NCBI GenBank assembly: GCA_002718515.1
Contig: PBEX01000034.1
Location: forward strand, 78,105-91,266
Length of the DNA: 13,162 nucleotides
Source: Phycisphaerae bacterium
Lineage (GTDB): Bacteria > Planctomycetota > Phycisphaerae > Phycisphaerales > SM1A02
Direction of reading: 5' to 3'
In this document: positions 1 to 7,066 of the stretch, one piece after another
Position numbering within the stretch: position 1 is the stretch's first letter
Layout: each line of letters opens with the position of its first letter
Program-made: the position numbers and the translations under genes
The notes under the pieces: model-generated
What the model was told of the DNA's origin: nothing
Seen by the model: only the letters and a program-made list of their open reading frames with translations
The model's database searches: none

Positions 1-963
1 CTAGACATGACTGCGACTTTCATGGACATCGCTTCGATTCCATTTGATGGCATTCGCGATGACCTTCGAGAGTTGAGTAAGAGCGAAGTGTTGCACTCAG
101 ATGAACTCGCACTTGGTGTTGGCGAGCGAACAAGGGATGCCATCAAAGCCCTCAATGTCAAAAACATCGACCTCATTGCGCTCCACGGGCAAACGATTTA
201 TCACAAGCCCCCCAAAACGGTTCAACTCATCGATCCCACACCAGTGATTGACACCTTCGATTGCACCGTGTTGAATCAGCCAAGACAGATGGACGTAGCA
301 CTCGGCGGAGAAGGCGCGCCGATTACGCCGCTTGCAGATTGGATCATGTTCCGCGAAGAGAACCGCAGTGTCGCTATTGTCAATCTTGGCGGTTTCTGCA
401 ATGTCACTGTTTTGCCTTCTGATAGAGACGTCAATGGAATTCGGGGGTTTGACGTTTGCTGTTGCAATCTTCTGCTTGACGCAATTGCAAGAGAGCGATT
501 TGGCGAACCATTTGACAAAGATGGCGAACTTGCGAGCAAGGGCAAGGTGGATGAAGGTGTCTATGGCGAACTGACTGCGTTACTGTCTTCGCAGCACCAC
601 GACAAACAATCGCTTGGGCACCTAGACGACATCGGCAGGCATCTCTCTACGTGGAAAGATGTACCAAGTGAAGTTCTCGCGGCAACCGCGTGCGCTGCAA
701 TTGGCGATTGCATTTCAACTTCCGTTGGTGATGCAGATTGTGTGTATCTTGCAGGCGGTGGGTGCCACAATAAGACGCTTGCATCGCACATCCGAGGTGA
801 TGGCACAGTTGCTGAACTCGGCGTGCCGGTGCAAGCACGCGAGGGCATGGCAATGGCAATCCTTGGCGCACTGCATCAGGACGGCGTATCCATCACGCTT
901 TCCCAAGTGACTGGAAGAAGCGAGTCAACGAAGCCCGTTGGATTTGCTCAGGAAAGTCCGTAA
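1..963 (+). CDS. anmK: Anhydro-N-acetylmuramic acid kinase, 5'-truncated by the window edge
   Basis: The family cleaves the anhydro ring and phosphorylates 1,6-anhydro-MurNAc to MurNAc-6-phosphate in the cytoplasm, recycling cell-wall sugar. The frame is open to base 1, so the true start lies outside; family members are about 370 residues and about 320 are present, so the N-terminal ATP-binding SGTS-x-DG loop is missing from view. Counting from the first visible ATG (base 7), family motifs are HGQT (60-63), GGEGAPITPLAD (100-111), NLGG (126-129), GFD...N (147-154), GGGCHN (250-255) and the C-terminal VTGRSESTKP. In better-known members the GFD motif reads GFDTGPGN and its Asp is the catalytic base; here it reads GFDVCCCN, keeping the Asp and Asn. 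The 3' end overlaps the convergent M32 peptidase gene by 16 bp, leaving no room for a dedicated terminator. Identification is firm; activity is inferred. Confidence 0.93.
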   Translation, partial: LDMTATFMDIASIPFDGIRDDLRELSKSEVLHSDELALGVGERTRDAIKALNVKNIDLIALHGQTIYHKPPKTVQLIDPTPVIDTFDCTVLNQPRQMDVALGGEGAPITPLADWIMFREENRSVAIVNLGGFCNVTVLPSDRDVNGIRGFDVCCCNLLLDAIARERFGEPFDKDGELASKGKVDEGVYGELTALLSSQHHDKQSLGHLDDIGRHLSTWKDVPSEVLAATACAAIGDCISTSVGDADCVYLAGGGCHNKTLASHIRGDGTVAELGVPVQAREGMAMAILGALHQDGVSITLSQVTGRSESTKPVGFAQESP

Positions 964-2477
964 AGCGGTTTTAGTTTGCTTTCAAGATGCCGCATCAGCG
1001 GGTCGGCTGATAATGGAGCGCCCGTTACATGTTCACACAATTCCGCAGCACGGTATGTTCTTCCAAGTGCGTGAATGTTTGTGTTGAGCCATGTTTTCAG
1101 CGTTCCAAACTCACCTTGGGCAAACTCTTCATAGAGCGATGGATGGTCTGCAAGTGCTTTTTCAAAGAATTGAGCACAGTACAAGTTACCAAGCGTGTAT
1201 GTGGGGAAGTACCCAAGTGAAGTCATTGACCAATGGATGTCTTGCAAACAGCCCTTAGTATCGTTTGGAACATCAATACCAAGATATTCTTTGTACCGCT
1301 GATTCCATGCATCAGGCAAATCAGCCACAGCAAGATCGCCGTTCATCAGCATTCGTTCAAGTTCAAAGCGAATCATGATGTGCATGTTGTACGTCGCTTC
1401 ATCGGCTTCAACGCGAATGAAATCTGGCTTCACAATGTTAGCACCACCATAGACATCTTCAAATGAAAGTGACGCTGTTGCGTTTCCAAAGAATTGTTCC
1501 ATTTGTGGATAGCACCACCGCCAGAATGCTTCACTTCGACCAACTTGGTTTTCCCACATGCGGCTTTGTGATTCGTGAATGCCAAGAGATACGGAGTGAC
1601 CCATTGGCGTTCCGACATGTTCAAACAGTAGTCCTTGTTCGTAAATACCGTGACCTGCTTCGTGCATCGTCGAACCGATCGCGTCGTTGACGTTGTCTTC
1701 GTGGAATCGAGTTGTTAATCGAACGTCATTACAATGTGTCCCACTACAGAATGGATGCGTTGACTCATCAAGTCGCCCAGCATCAAAATCAAATCCGATT
1801 TGCTGTGCAATGTTTCTGACGAACGCTTTCTGTTGTTCAATTGGAAGCGCAATCTCGTTGAACGCATTGCTTGGTTTAGTTGAACTGCCCATGAGTGCAT
1901 CAAGGAGTGTTTGCAATCGCTCTCTCAGTGGTGTAAAGACCTCGCTCACTTGCGCAGCGGTACAACCGGGTTCGTAATCTTCAGCAAGAGCGTCCCATGG
2001 CTCGCCACCTTCTGCCCAACCATAACATTCTGCTTTCTTTTGAAGGAGCGCAACAATCTTTTCGAGCCACGGCTGGAATTTTTTGAAGTCATTTTCTTTT
2101 CTTGCTTCAGCCCAAGCGCTTTGCCCGCGGCTTGCGAGCATTGCTTCTTCTTCAACGAGTGATGTCGGCAACTTCGTCGCTCTGTCATACGCGTGGCGAA
2201 GTTCGCGAACATTAACTGCTTCTGCACTGAGTGGATTTGCGATGAGATTCGCATCTTCTTCACACGCTTGCAACAATTCCTCGCCCTGAGTACTTGTTTT
2301 CATTTCGTGATAGAGGCGTGAAGCCACTGCAATCTGATCTGCACGGTACTCGATGCCTTTCGGAGGCATTTTGACTTCTTGGTCCCAGTGCAGAATTGCA
2401 ATCGTAGTCCCGAGTGCTGTGACATCTTTTGAGTGCTTGATAAGTTGGTCATATGCTGAAGCTGTTGCTGTCGTCAT
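948..2477 (-). CDS. M32 family metallocarboxypeptidase (Taq/Pfu carboxypeptidase type)
   Basis: Cytoplasmic zinc carboxypeptidase that removes C-terminal residues from peptides. At 509 aa it matches the usual family length (about 500). All signature motifs are visible in order: HPF (241-243), DVRLT (251-255), the zinc motif HEAGH (272-276), HESQS with the third ligand Glu302, IRVEADEATYN (354-364), and GCLQDIHW followed by GYFPTYTLGNL (about 409-432). The ATG at 2475-2477 is chosen because AGGAGA (minus strand, 2483-2488) lies 5 nt upstream. There is no signal peptide. It lies 85 bp downstream of the DUF1573/ankyrin gene on the same strand with a strong hairpin between them, so co-transcription is uncertain. 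Its 3' end overlaps anmK. No catalytic residue appears to be missing. Confidence 0.95.
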   Translation of the reverse strand: MTTATASAYDQLIKHSKDVTALGTTIAILHWDQEVKMPPKGIEYRADQIAVASRLYHEMKTSTQGEELLQACEEDANLIANPLSAEAVNVRELRHAYDRATKLPTSLVEEEAMLASRGQSAWAEARKENDFKKFQPWLEKIVALLQKKAECYGWAEGGEPWDALAEDYEPGCTAAQVSEVFTPLRERLQTLLDALMGSSTKPSNAFNEIALPIEQQKAFVRNIAQQIGFDFDAGRLDESTHPFCSGTHCNDVRLTTRFHEDNVNDAIGSTMHEAGHGIYEQGLLFEHVGTPMGHSVSLGIHESQSRMWENQVGRSEAFWRWCYPQMEQFFGNATASLSFEDVYGGANIVKPDFIRVEADEATYNMHIMIRFELERMLMNGDLAVADLPDAWNQRYKEYLGIDVPNDTKGCLQDIHWSMTSLGYFPTYTLGNLYCAQFFEKALADHPSLYEEFAQGEFGTLKTWLNTNIHALGRTYRAAELCEHVTGAPLSADPLMRHLESKLKPLYGLS

Positions 2478-2511
2478 TCTGTTCTCCTATTTGGGATATC
2501 CATCATAACGA

Positions 2512-2538
2512 CAGCGAACCGCCTGTGGCGGTTCGCTG
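2512..2538. terminator. Perfect 12-bp stem-loop between the ankyrin and M32 genes
   Basis: Bases 2512-2523 and 2527-2538 are exact reverse complements, giving a 12-bp, GC-rich stem with a 3-nt loop. It lies 24 nt beyond the stop codon of the DUF1573/ankyrin gene and 34 nt before the M32 start on the minus strand. Neither side carries a run of T, so it is not a textbook intrinsic terminator. It may be a weak or factor-assisted terminator, a processing site, or an mRNA-stabilising hairpin in a two-gene transcript. Confidence 0.5.
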
Positions 2539-2562
2539 AACATACCTTACTAATAATTTCGC

Positions 2563-4200
2563 TTAGAGCGATTCAAGATACTTTACGATGAGTTCGCCTT
2601 GAGCATCTGTTCGCGATTTTGCGTGGTCTAACGCATTCAAGCCCGCTTTGTCCTTAGCAGTGACATCAGCACCACTTTCAACAAGCAACTTGACTTTTGC
2701 AAGCGTGACATTGTTACTTCCTGCTGCAATCATCACTGCAGTTTGCCCACCATTATCAATGGCTGTCAATGAGGCATCTGCACCGAGCAGTTGCTCAACA
2801 CCAGCAAGCGTACCTGTGCGAACTGCATGCATCAGTGGCGTTCGACCCTCTGCATTGTCGCGGACGCTCACATCAGCGCCCTCTTTCAACAGAATTGGGA
2901 TTGAGTTTGCATCGCCAAATCCTGATGCCCAAAGCAGAGGCGTGTAACCGAGCACTGCATCGCGAACATTCACATCAGCACCATTTTCAATAAGAAGTGC
3001 AACGCCATCTGCATTGCCAAACCCAGACGCCCACGAGATTGGAGCATTACCAAGCGTGTCGCGAGATTGAATGTCTGCACCTGCGTCAAGCAATACCTGA
3101 ATTGCTTCGTTGTTTTTACTGCGTGCCGCATACATGAGTGGCGTTCGGTTCACGCGGTCTACGCGTTCAACATCTTCGCCCATGTCAAGTAAGCCAATGA
3201 TTGTGTCGGCATCGCCTTCTTCAGCAGCAACACTTAACAGTGACACGCCGCCTTTATCAACTGCGTTGTACTTTCCTTTGCCTTCTTCGATGTACTTGAG
3301 CACTTTCTCGCCTTGACCTGCTTTGATGTGCCGTGCAAGTTGATCGCCAGTGAGCGGTTTCGATGGGTCTTTGGTTATCAAATCGCCGCTTGCTCTTCTT
3401 TCTCTAATGAGATCATTTAATCTTGCACGTTGCTCTGGATTCAATCTCACATTCGTTGTGATTTCTTTACAGAGCGGGTGGTCGAGTCGAATTGTCATCT
3501 TTGTTGACATGACGTTGTTCCACCATTCATCCCAATCAATCTCGATGGTTTGTTCTGGTGCTGCTTCTTCAGATAACCCAGTTGATGCTGCAGGCACCAT
3601 GTTCGTCACTTTAAATGGCTGACCATCAATTGATGTAAGCGTAAGTTTCGTTGTTTGCGAATCGCCAATTGTCACAGGGTCTCTATCGATTGTGACATAC
3701 GCAATTGTTTTCACTTTGACTGGAACACGCAGTGAAGGGTATCCCTCGATGTTAAATGTCACTGTTTTTGAAATCGTTCTCGCTCGACCCTTACCCGCCA
3801 TTTCAACTTCAACGTCGAGTGATTCGCCAGGTTGAATGATTGAGTTTGGCTTGAAGTCTGATGTCGTGCAACCGCAACTTGCTTTGGATTGAAGAATCTT
3901 GACAGGAGCATCACTTGTGTTTGTTAGCGTGACGATGCCAGTCGCTTTTTCACTTGTTGAAATCTCGCCCAAGTCAAGCGAAGTTGGGGAAGCGACTATG
4001 ACTTGGTTTGCATCGACGTCTTGTGCTGGTTGCGCACTTGGTGCTTTACCAATAGAAGGTTTTGGTCCACCAACTGATGTAGGTGCTTTTGTTCCGCTCA
4101 ATCCAGATGGACTCTGTTTGTCTTGTCCGTAGGACTCAACTGTAATAAATCCAATAAGTGAGAGGGTCAAAACTGAAGTTGCAATTCGTTTCATGTTCAT
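2563..4200 (-). CDS. Secreted DUF1573 domain plus ankyrin-repeat protein
   Basis: 545 aa. The N-terminus (1-25, MNMKR then a hydrophobic stretch ending ESYGQ) looks like a Sec signal peptide, followed by a Pro/Ser/Lys-rich linker (26-65). Residues about 68-170 resemble DUF1573, an Ig-like fold found in exported proteins of Planctomycetota and Bacteroidota; the SCGCT element (C109, C111) is the family hallmark. A second beta-rich stretch with a WDEWWNN patch (223-229) follows to about 255. Residues about 285-545 form roughly seven ankyrin repeats with TPLMYAA/TPLLWAS helices and GADV(N/S/T) turns. Ankyrin repeats bind proteins, so an extracytoplasmic binding or scaffold role is inferred; no catalytic motif is visible. 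GGAAG lies 7 nt before the first ATG; the second ATG, two codons later, is an alternative. A candidate promoter is at 4236-4264. Confidence 0.88.
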   Translation of the reverse strand: MNMKRIATSVLTLSLIGFITVESYGQDKQSPSGLSGTKAPTSVGGPKPSIGKAPSAQPAQDVDANQVIVASPTSLDLGEISTSEKATGIVTLTNTSDAPVKILQSKASCGCTTSDFKPNSIIQPGESLDVEVEMAGKGRARTISKTVTFNIEGYPSLRVPVKVKTIAYVTIDRDPVTIGDSQTTKLTLTSIDGQPFKVTNMVPAASTGLSEEAAPEQTIEIDWDEWWNNVMSTKMTIRLDHPLCKEITTNVRLNPEQRARLNDLIRERRASGDLITKDPSKPLTGDQLARHIKAGQGEKVLKYIEEGKGKYNAVDKGGVSLLSVAAEEGDADTIIGLLDMGEDVERVDRVNRTPLMYAARSKNNEAIQVLLDAGADIQSRDTLGNAPISWASGFGNADGVALLIENGADVNVRDAVLGYTPLLWASGFGDANSIPILLKEGADVSVRDNAEGRTPLMHAVRTGTLAGVEQLLGADASLTAIDNGGQTAVMIAAGSNNVTLAKVKLLVESGADVTAKDKAGLNALDHAKSRTDAQGELIVKYLESL

Positions 4201-4235
4201 TTCTATTCTTCCATTTCCTTAGGAATTGATAACTC

Positions 4236-4264
4236 TATATATTGAGCGTAATTGCGTATTGTAA
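4236..4264 (-). promoter_or_regulatory. Candidate sigma70-type promoter of the DUF1573/ankyrin gene
   Basis: Read on the minus strand, TTACAA (4259-4264) is followed after exactly 17 nt by TATATA (4236-4241). This places a transcription start near 4229, giving a leader of about 29 nt with the GGAAG ribosome site in it. Spacing and position fit; the match is by eye. On the plus strand of the same 189-bp divergent region I found no equally good promoter for the MEMO gene. Confidence 0.5.
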
Positions 4265-4389
4265 GAACACTGCCATAAAGGGCAAGTTTGAACACAATAC
4301 AACGGGATTCTGAGTAAACTATTGCTGTTTCGGCTAAGAAACCCAAACTATTCAGCATATTCAATAGAAAACGATTAGAGGACCTATAT

Positions 4390-5589
4390 ATGTCATTCTC
4401 GGACCTTCCAGAACATCTTCAGATGCCTGCACTGCGTGGGTTGCAGCCCATCCCGATTAAAAAGGGCGACACCCCGCTCGTCTTGCTTAGAGATGTTTTT
4501 GCGTTATCTGAAGAAACAGTGGCAATTCCACCCCAGATTTTTGCTTTGGTCCAGCACATTGACGGTTCGAAAACCGCTGAGGAGATTGCTAAGGCAACCA
4601 ATGCACCACCTGAGCAGTTTATTGAACTCCTTCAAAAACTCGACTCCGTGGGATTGCTATGGGGACCGACTTCAAAGAAACTTGAAGAAGAAAAACTCTC
4701 TGATTTAAAGAGTATTGGGTACTTCCCCGCAAAAGCGAGCGCAACGCTCGGTGAAGATGGTGACGCATGCAAAGCCGCGATTCAGAAGTGGTTCGAGGAA
4801 ACGGAAGATCCTGAGATTGAAGAAACGATTACTGGAATCGTTGCGCCTCACCTTGATTACAACAGGGGTTGGCCAAACTACGCAAGCGCTTACTATGCGT
4901 GGCAAAACGCAGAAGCACCAGACCGAATCGTTATTCTTGGAACGAATCACTTTGGAAATGGTGATGGCGTTGTGCTGAGCACGCTTGGATTTGACACGCC
5001 CATCGGGACGGCGAACATCGACCAGAAAGTTGTTCAGTCACTTGAGTCAAAACTCGGCAGTGGCGTAAGCGTCGATGTTCTAGACCACAGCGCTGAACAC
5101 TCCATCGAACTTCATTTGCCATGGATTCAATATTGTTTTGGTGACGTACCAATTGTTGCAGCCCTTATTCCATCTCCTCTCATCGAGATGATTGAGGACG
5201 ATGGAGAGCGCACAACGACTGATGAGTTTATCCGTGCACTTGGCGATACGCTCTCGGAGGTTGGCGGGACAACCTACTTCGTTTCATCAGCAGATTTAAG
5301 TCATGTTGGTCCGCAATTTGGCGAACCAAGACCGGTCGATGACCAGCGAAAGTTCGACGTCGAACGGCACGACCGCGAGATGATGGCGAAGTTCATGGAA
5401 AATGACGCCGATCAGTTTATCGAAGCGATGAAATGGAACAATAATGCAACAAGGTGGTGCAGCATCGGAAACATGTCTGCGGTGTTAAAACTTGCCAATC
5501 CAAGCGAGATTGAACTCATCGATTACAGGCAAGCGTGTGACGACAGAGGCGCTGTCCTCGTTTCAAGTTGCGCGATGATGCTTTCTTGA
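4390..5589 (+). CDS. MEMO/AmmeMemoRadiSam system protein B family, with N-terminal helical domain
   Basis: 399 aa. Residues about 147-399 match the MEMO family, related in fold to LigB-type non-haem iron dioxygenases: APHLDY (152-157, H154), GTNHFG (184-189, H187), AEHSIELHLPW (235-245, H237), SSADLSH (299-305, H305) and a C-terminal CSIGNMSAVL (C357). These His/Cys positions correspond to the family's metal-site pocket. The molecular reaction in bacteria is not established. Residues 1-95 are an added domain with a small alpha-helical, winged-helix-like pattern (HIDGSKTAEEIAK...LLQKLDSVGLL), reminiscent of PqqD-type peptide-binding domains; that comparison is by eye. The usual partners AMMECR1 and a radical SAM enzyme are not adjacent. 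The start is supported by AGAGGA (4377-4382) 7 nt upstream. There is no signal peptide. Confidence 0.9.
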   Translation: MSFSDLPEHLQMPALRGLQPIPIKKGDTPLVLLRDVFALSEETVAIPPQIFALVQHIDGSKTAEEIAKATNAPPEQFIELLQKLDSVGLLWGPTSKKLEEEKLSDLKSIGYFPAKASATLGEDGDACKAAIQKWFEETEDPEIEETITGIVAPHLDYNRGWPNYASAYYAWQNAEAPDRIVILGTNHFGNGDGVVLSTLGFDTPIGTANIDQKVVQSLESKLGSGVSVDVLDHSAEHSIELHLPWIQYCFGDVPIVAALIPSPLIEMIEDDGERTTTDEFIRALGDTLSEVGGTTYFVSSADLSHVGPQFGEPRPVDDQRKFDVERHDREMMAKFMENDADQFIEAMKWNNNATRWCSIGNMSAVLKLANPSEIELIDYRQACDDRGAVLVSSCAMMLS

Positions 5590-5603
5590 TTTTTTAAGAA
5601 TTA

Positions 5604-5665
5604 GGGGAACCTTCCTTAGGGTTCCAACGAATAATGGGATGTGCCGAAAGGCACGACTATCCTAC
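5604..5665 (+). ncRNA. Candidate structured RNA element (two hairpins) upstream of the dtd terminator
   Basis: Two hairpins precede the terminator at 5677-5714. Hairpin A pairs 5606-5613 with 5618-5625 (8 bp including one G-U, loop CCTT). Hairpin B pairs 5641-5645 with 5650-5654 around a GAAA tetraloop, extended by an outer 6-bp helix (5635-5640 with 5659-5664, one G-U) across a 4-nt one-sided bulge GACT (5655-5658). A C-rich single strand (5665-5670) leads to the terminator. A GNRA loop plus an asymmetric bulge is typical of a selected RNA fold, but I recognise no known riboswitch class. It may be a 3' UTR of the MEMO mRNA, a small RNA, or an attenuator for dtd-udg. Confidence 0.35.
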
Positions 5666-5676
5666 CCCCCACACAG

Positions 5677-5714
5677 GAGCCCGTCTGTTTTTGACAACGG
5701 GTTCTCTTTTTTTT
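5677..5714 (+). terminator. Rho-independent terminator between the MEMO gene and dtd
   Basis: Bases 5677-5684 pair with 5697-5704 (8 bp, one G-T), with a further 3-bp inner helix (5686-5688 with 5694-5696). Two bases later there is an uninterrupted run of eight T (5707-5714). This is the clearest intrinsic terminator in the window. It sits 44 nt before the dtd start, so it either ends the MEMO transcript or conditionally blocks read-through into dtd-udg. Confidence 0.85.
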
Positions 5715-5758
5715 GGGCACACCTACACAAACCACCAATTGAAGCCACAATAGCATGC

Positions 5759-6214
5759 ATGATTGCAGTTGTTCAGCGTGTTTCAAAAGCGAGTGTCACA
5801 GTCGAAGCCGAGGGGTATGTCCGCTCGATTGATCAAGGACTCTGCGTTTTGCTCGGTGCCGAAGAAGGTGACGGGGCTTCTGAAGCCGAGTGGCTTGCCG
5901 GGAAGATAGCGAAACTCCGCATCTTTAATGATGACGAGGACAAAATGAACTTGTCCGTTCTAGATGTGGGTGGCAGTATTCTTCTCATCAGCCAGTTTAC
6001 GCTCGCTGGGAACTGCGGGAAGGGAAACCGCCCAAGTTTTGTCACTGCGGCGCAACCAGAGGTCGCTGAACCCCTTGTTGAATTTGTGAGGGAACAATTA
6101 GTGACCGAACACAACATCGAAACAAAGTGCGGCATTTTCGGTGCGAAAATGGATGTCGAGATTCACAACGATGGGCCCGTGACGCTTATAGTAGAACGAA
6201 GACCGCATGACTGA
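5759..6214 (+). CDS. dtd: D-aminoacyl-tRNA deacylase
   Basis: Removes D-amino acids (and mischarged glycine) from tRNA in the cytoplasm, proofreading translation. 151 aa, against a family norm of about 145-150. Visible signatures are the N-terminal [20 protein letters not shown] (78-82, the active-site loop), KGNRPSF (88-94), CGIFGAKM (124-131) and NDGPVT (137-142) containing the cross-subunit Gly-cisPro pair (G139-P140). The ATG at 5759 is chosen over upstream in-frame codons because family homology begins exactly there; a longer frame from 5639 would run through the terminator. No strong Shine-Dalgarno is visible (only a weak GAAG). The gene overlaps the uracil-DNA glycosylase gene by 8 nt, suggesting a two-gene operon with coupled translation. 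Confidence 0.95.
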   Translation: MIAVVQRVSKASVTVEAEGYVRSIDQGLCVLLGAEEGDGASEAEWLAGKIAKLRIFNDDEDKMNLSVLDVGGSILLISQFTLAGNCGKGNRPSFVTAAQPEVAEPLVEFVREQLVTEHNIETKCGIFGAKMDVEIHNDGPVTLIVERRPHD

Positions 6215-6869
6215 TAAACAAGCATTTTTAAAAGCGACTTCCAAGCTCTTTGGCGTGGACTTTATGCCGAAATTGCCTGAGCAAACAGTGATTGGAAGAA
6301 ATGAAGAACTCACGCTCGATGCAATTGAAACGCAACATGCGGCGCACTGCGAGCATTGCACGAATGCAAGAGGGTACACCAACATCGTCTTTGGCTGTGG
6401 CGACCCAAACGCAGACATCATGTTTGTGGGCGAAGCGCCTGGTGAAGAAGAAGACAAACAAGGCATTCCGTTTGTCGGCGCAGCCGGTCAGAAACTCAAC
6501 GAAATCATTACCGCAATGAATATGAACAGAGACGATGTCTACATTGCAAACGTCATCAAGGTGAGACCAGAAAACAATCGAACACCTCGCGAGGATGAAA
6601 TTGAATTGTGCTCGCCGTATTTAGAGCAACAAATCGAATGCATCCAGCCCAAAGTCATTGTCGCACTCGGTTCCCCTGCATCAAAACATCTGCTTAAGAC
6701 CTCGGTCGGCATTACGCGCCTTCGCGGCAACTGGGGATGGTTCAATTCAATTCCCGTGATGCCGACTTACCACCCCGCATACTTGCTTCGGAATTACACG
6801 ACTGAAACGAGAAAAGAGGTCTGGAGCGACATTCAGCAGGTGCTGAAAAAAGTGCAGACGCTGCGTTAA
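6207..6869 (+). CDS. Family 4 uracil-DNA glycosylase (iron-sulfur UDG type)
   Basis: Excises uracil arising from cytosine deamination, starting base-excision repair. 220 aa. Motifs: CEHC (48-51), GEAPGEEED (75-83, catalytic motif 1), GIPFVGAAG (86-94), [13 protein letters not shown] (115-127), CSPYLEQQI (135-143), KVIVALG (149-155) and motif 2 HPAYLLR (189-195). Family 4 enzymes usually hold a 4Fe-4S cluster with four Cys; the Cys normally present around NV(V/C)KCRPPGNR is absent here (Ile117/Val119), leaving C48, C51 and C135, with C64 and C145 as possible substitutes. The first ~40 residues are a family-typical N-terminal extension. The start overlaps the dtd stop by 8 nt, so it is probably translated by coupling; no clear ribosome site of its own is visible. 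Confidence 0.93.
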   Translation: MTDKQAFLKATSKLFGVDFMPKLPEQTVIGRNEELTLDAIETQHAAHCEHCTNARGYTNIVFGCGDPNADIMFVGEAPGEEEDKQGIPFVGAAGQKLNEIITAMNMNRDDVYIANVIKVRPENNRTPREDEIELCSPYLEQQIECIQPKVIVALGSPASKHLLKTSVGITRLRGNWGWFNSIPVMPTYHPAYLLRNYTTETRKEVWSDIQQVLKKVQTLR

Positions 6870-7066
6870 AATTCACAAGTTAAGAAATACCAACAACTAA
6901 TGAGAAGCCCCTTTTTCTTTGTTAAAATGGAGATTTTTACGGTTGATTTAAAAATAAAATCGGCAACAATATACACCTGTGTAGCGGTGGGCATGTCCCC
7001 TGTTTAGCCTTAAATGGCAACTTTTGTTTGGCTTTTAGTGAGAATTCACCCTTAAAGGGATTAATA
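6870..7066. other. 197-bp AT-rich intergenic region
   Basis: The region between the UDG stop and the next start is AT-rich in the middle (about 6918-6975) and probably carries the promoter of the downstream gene. TTGATT (6943-6948) and TATACA (6970-6975) are present but 21 nt apart, too far for a confident call. A weak GGG/CCC hairpin around 6989-6999 is the only secondary structure I saw. No tRNA, ORF or clear terminator was found. Confidence 0.4.

Noticed and set aside
5691..5719. Exact TTGACA as a -35 box for dtd
   Set aside because: It lies inside the terminator loop/stem and no -10-like sequence is found 16-18 nt downstream (the site reads TGGGCA or similar).
5639..5758. Extended N-terminus for Dtd starting at 5639
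   Set aside because: The extra 40 residues would be translated from the hairpin and terminator region and have no family counterpart; Dtd homology starts exactly at the ATG at 5759.
6098..6466. Minus-strand reading frame of 122 codons over the dtd/UDG junction
   Set aside because: It is antisense to two well-supported genes, with no motif and no credible ribosome site context.
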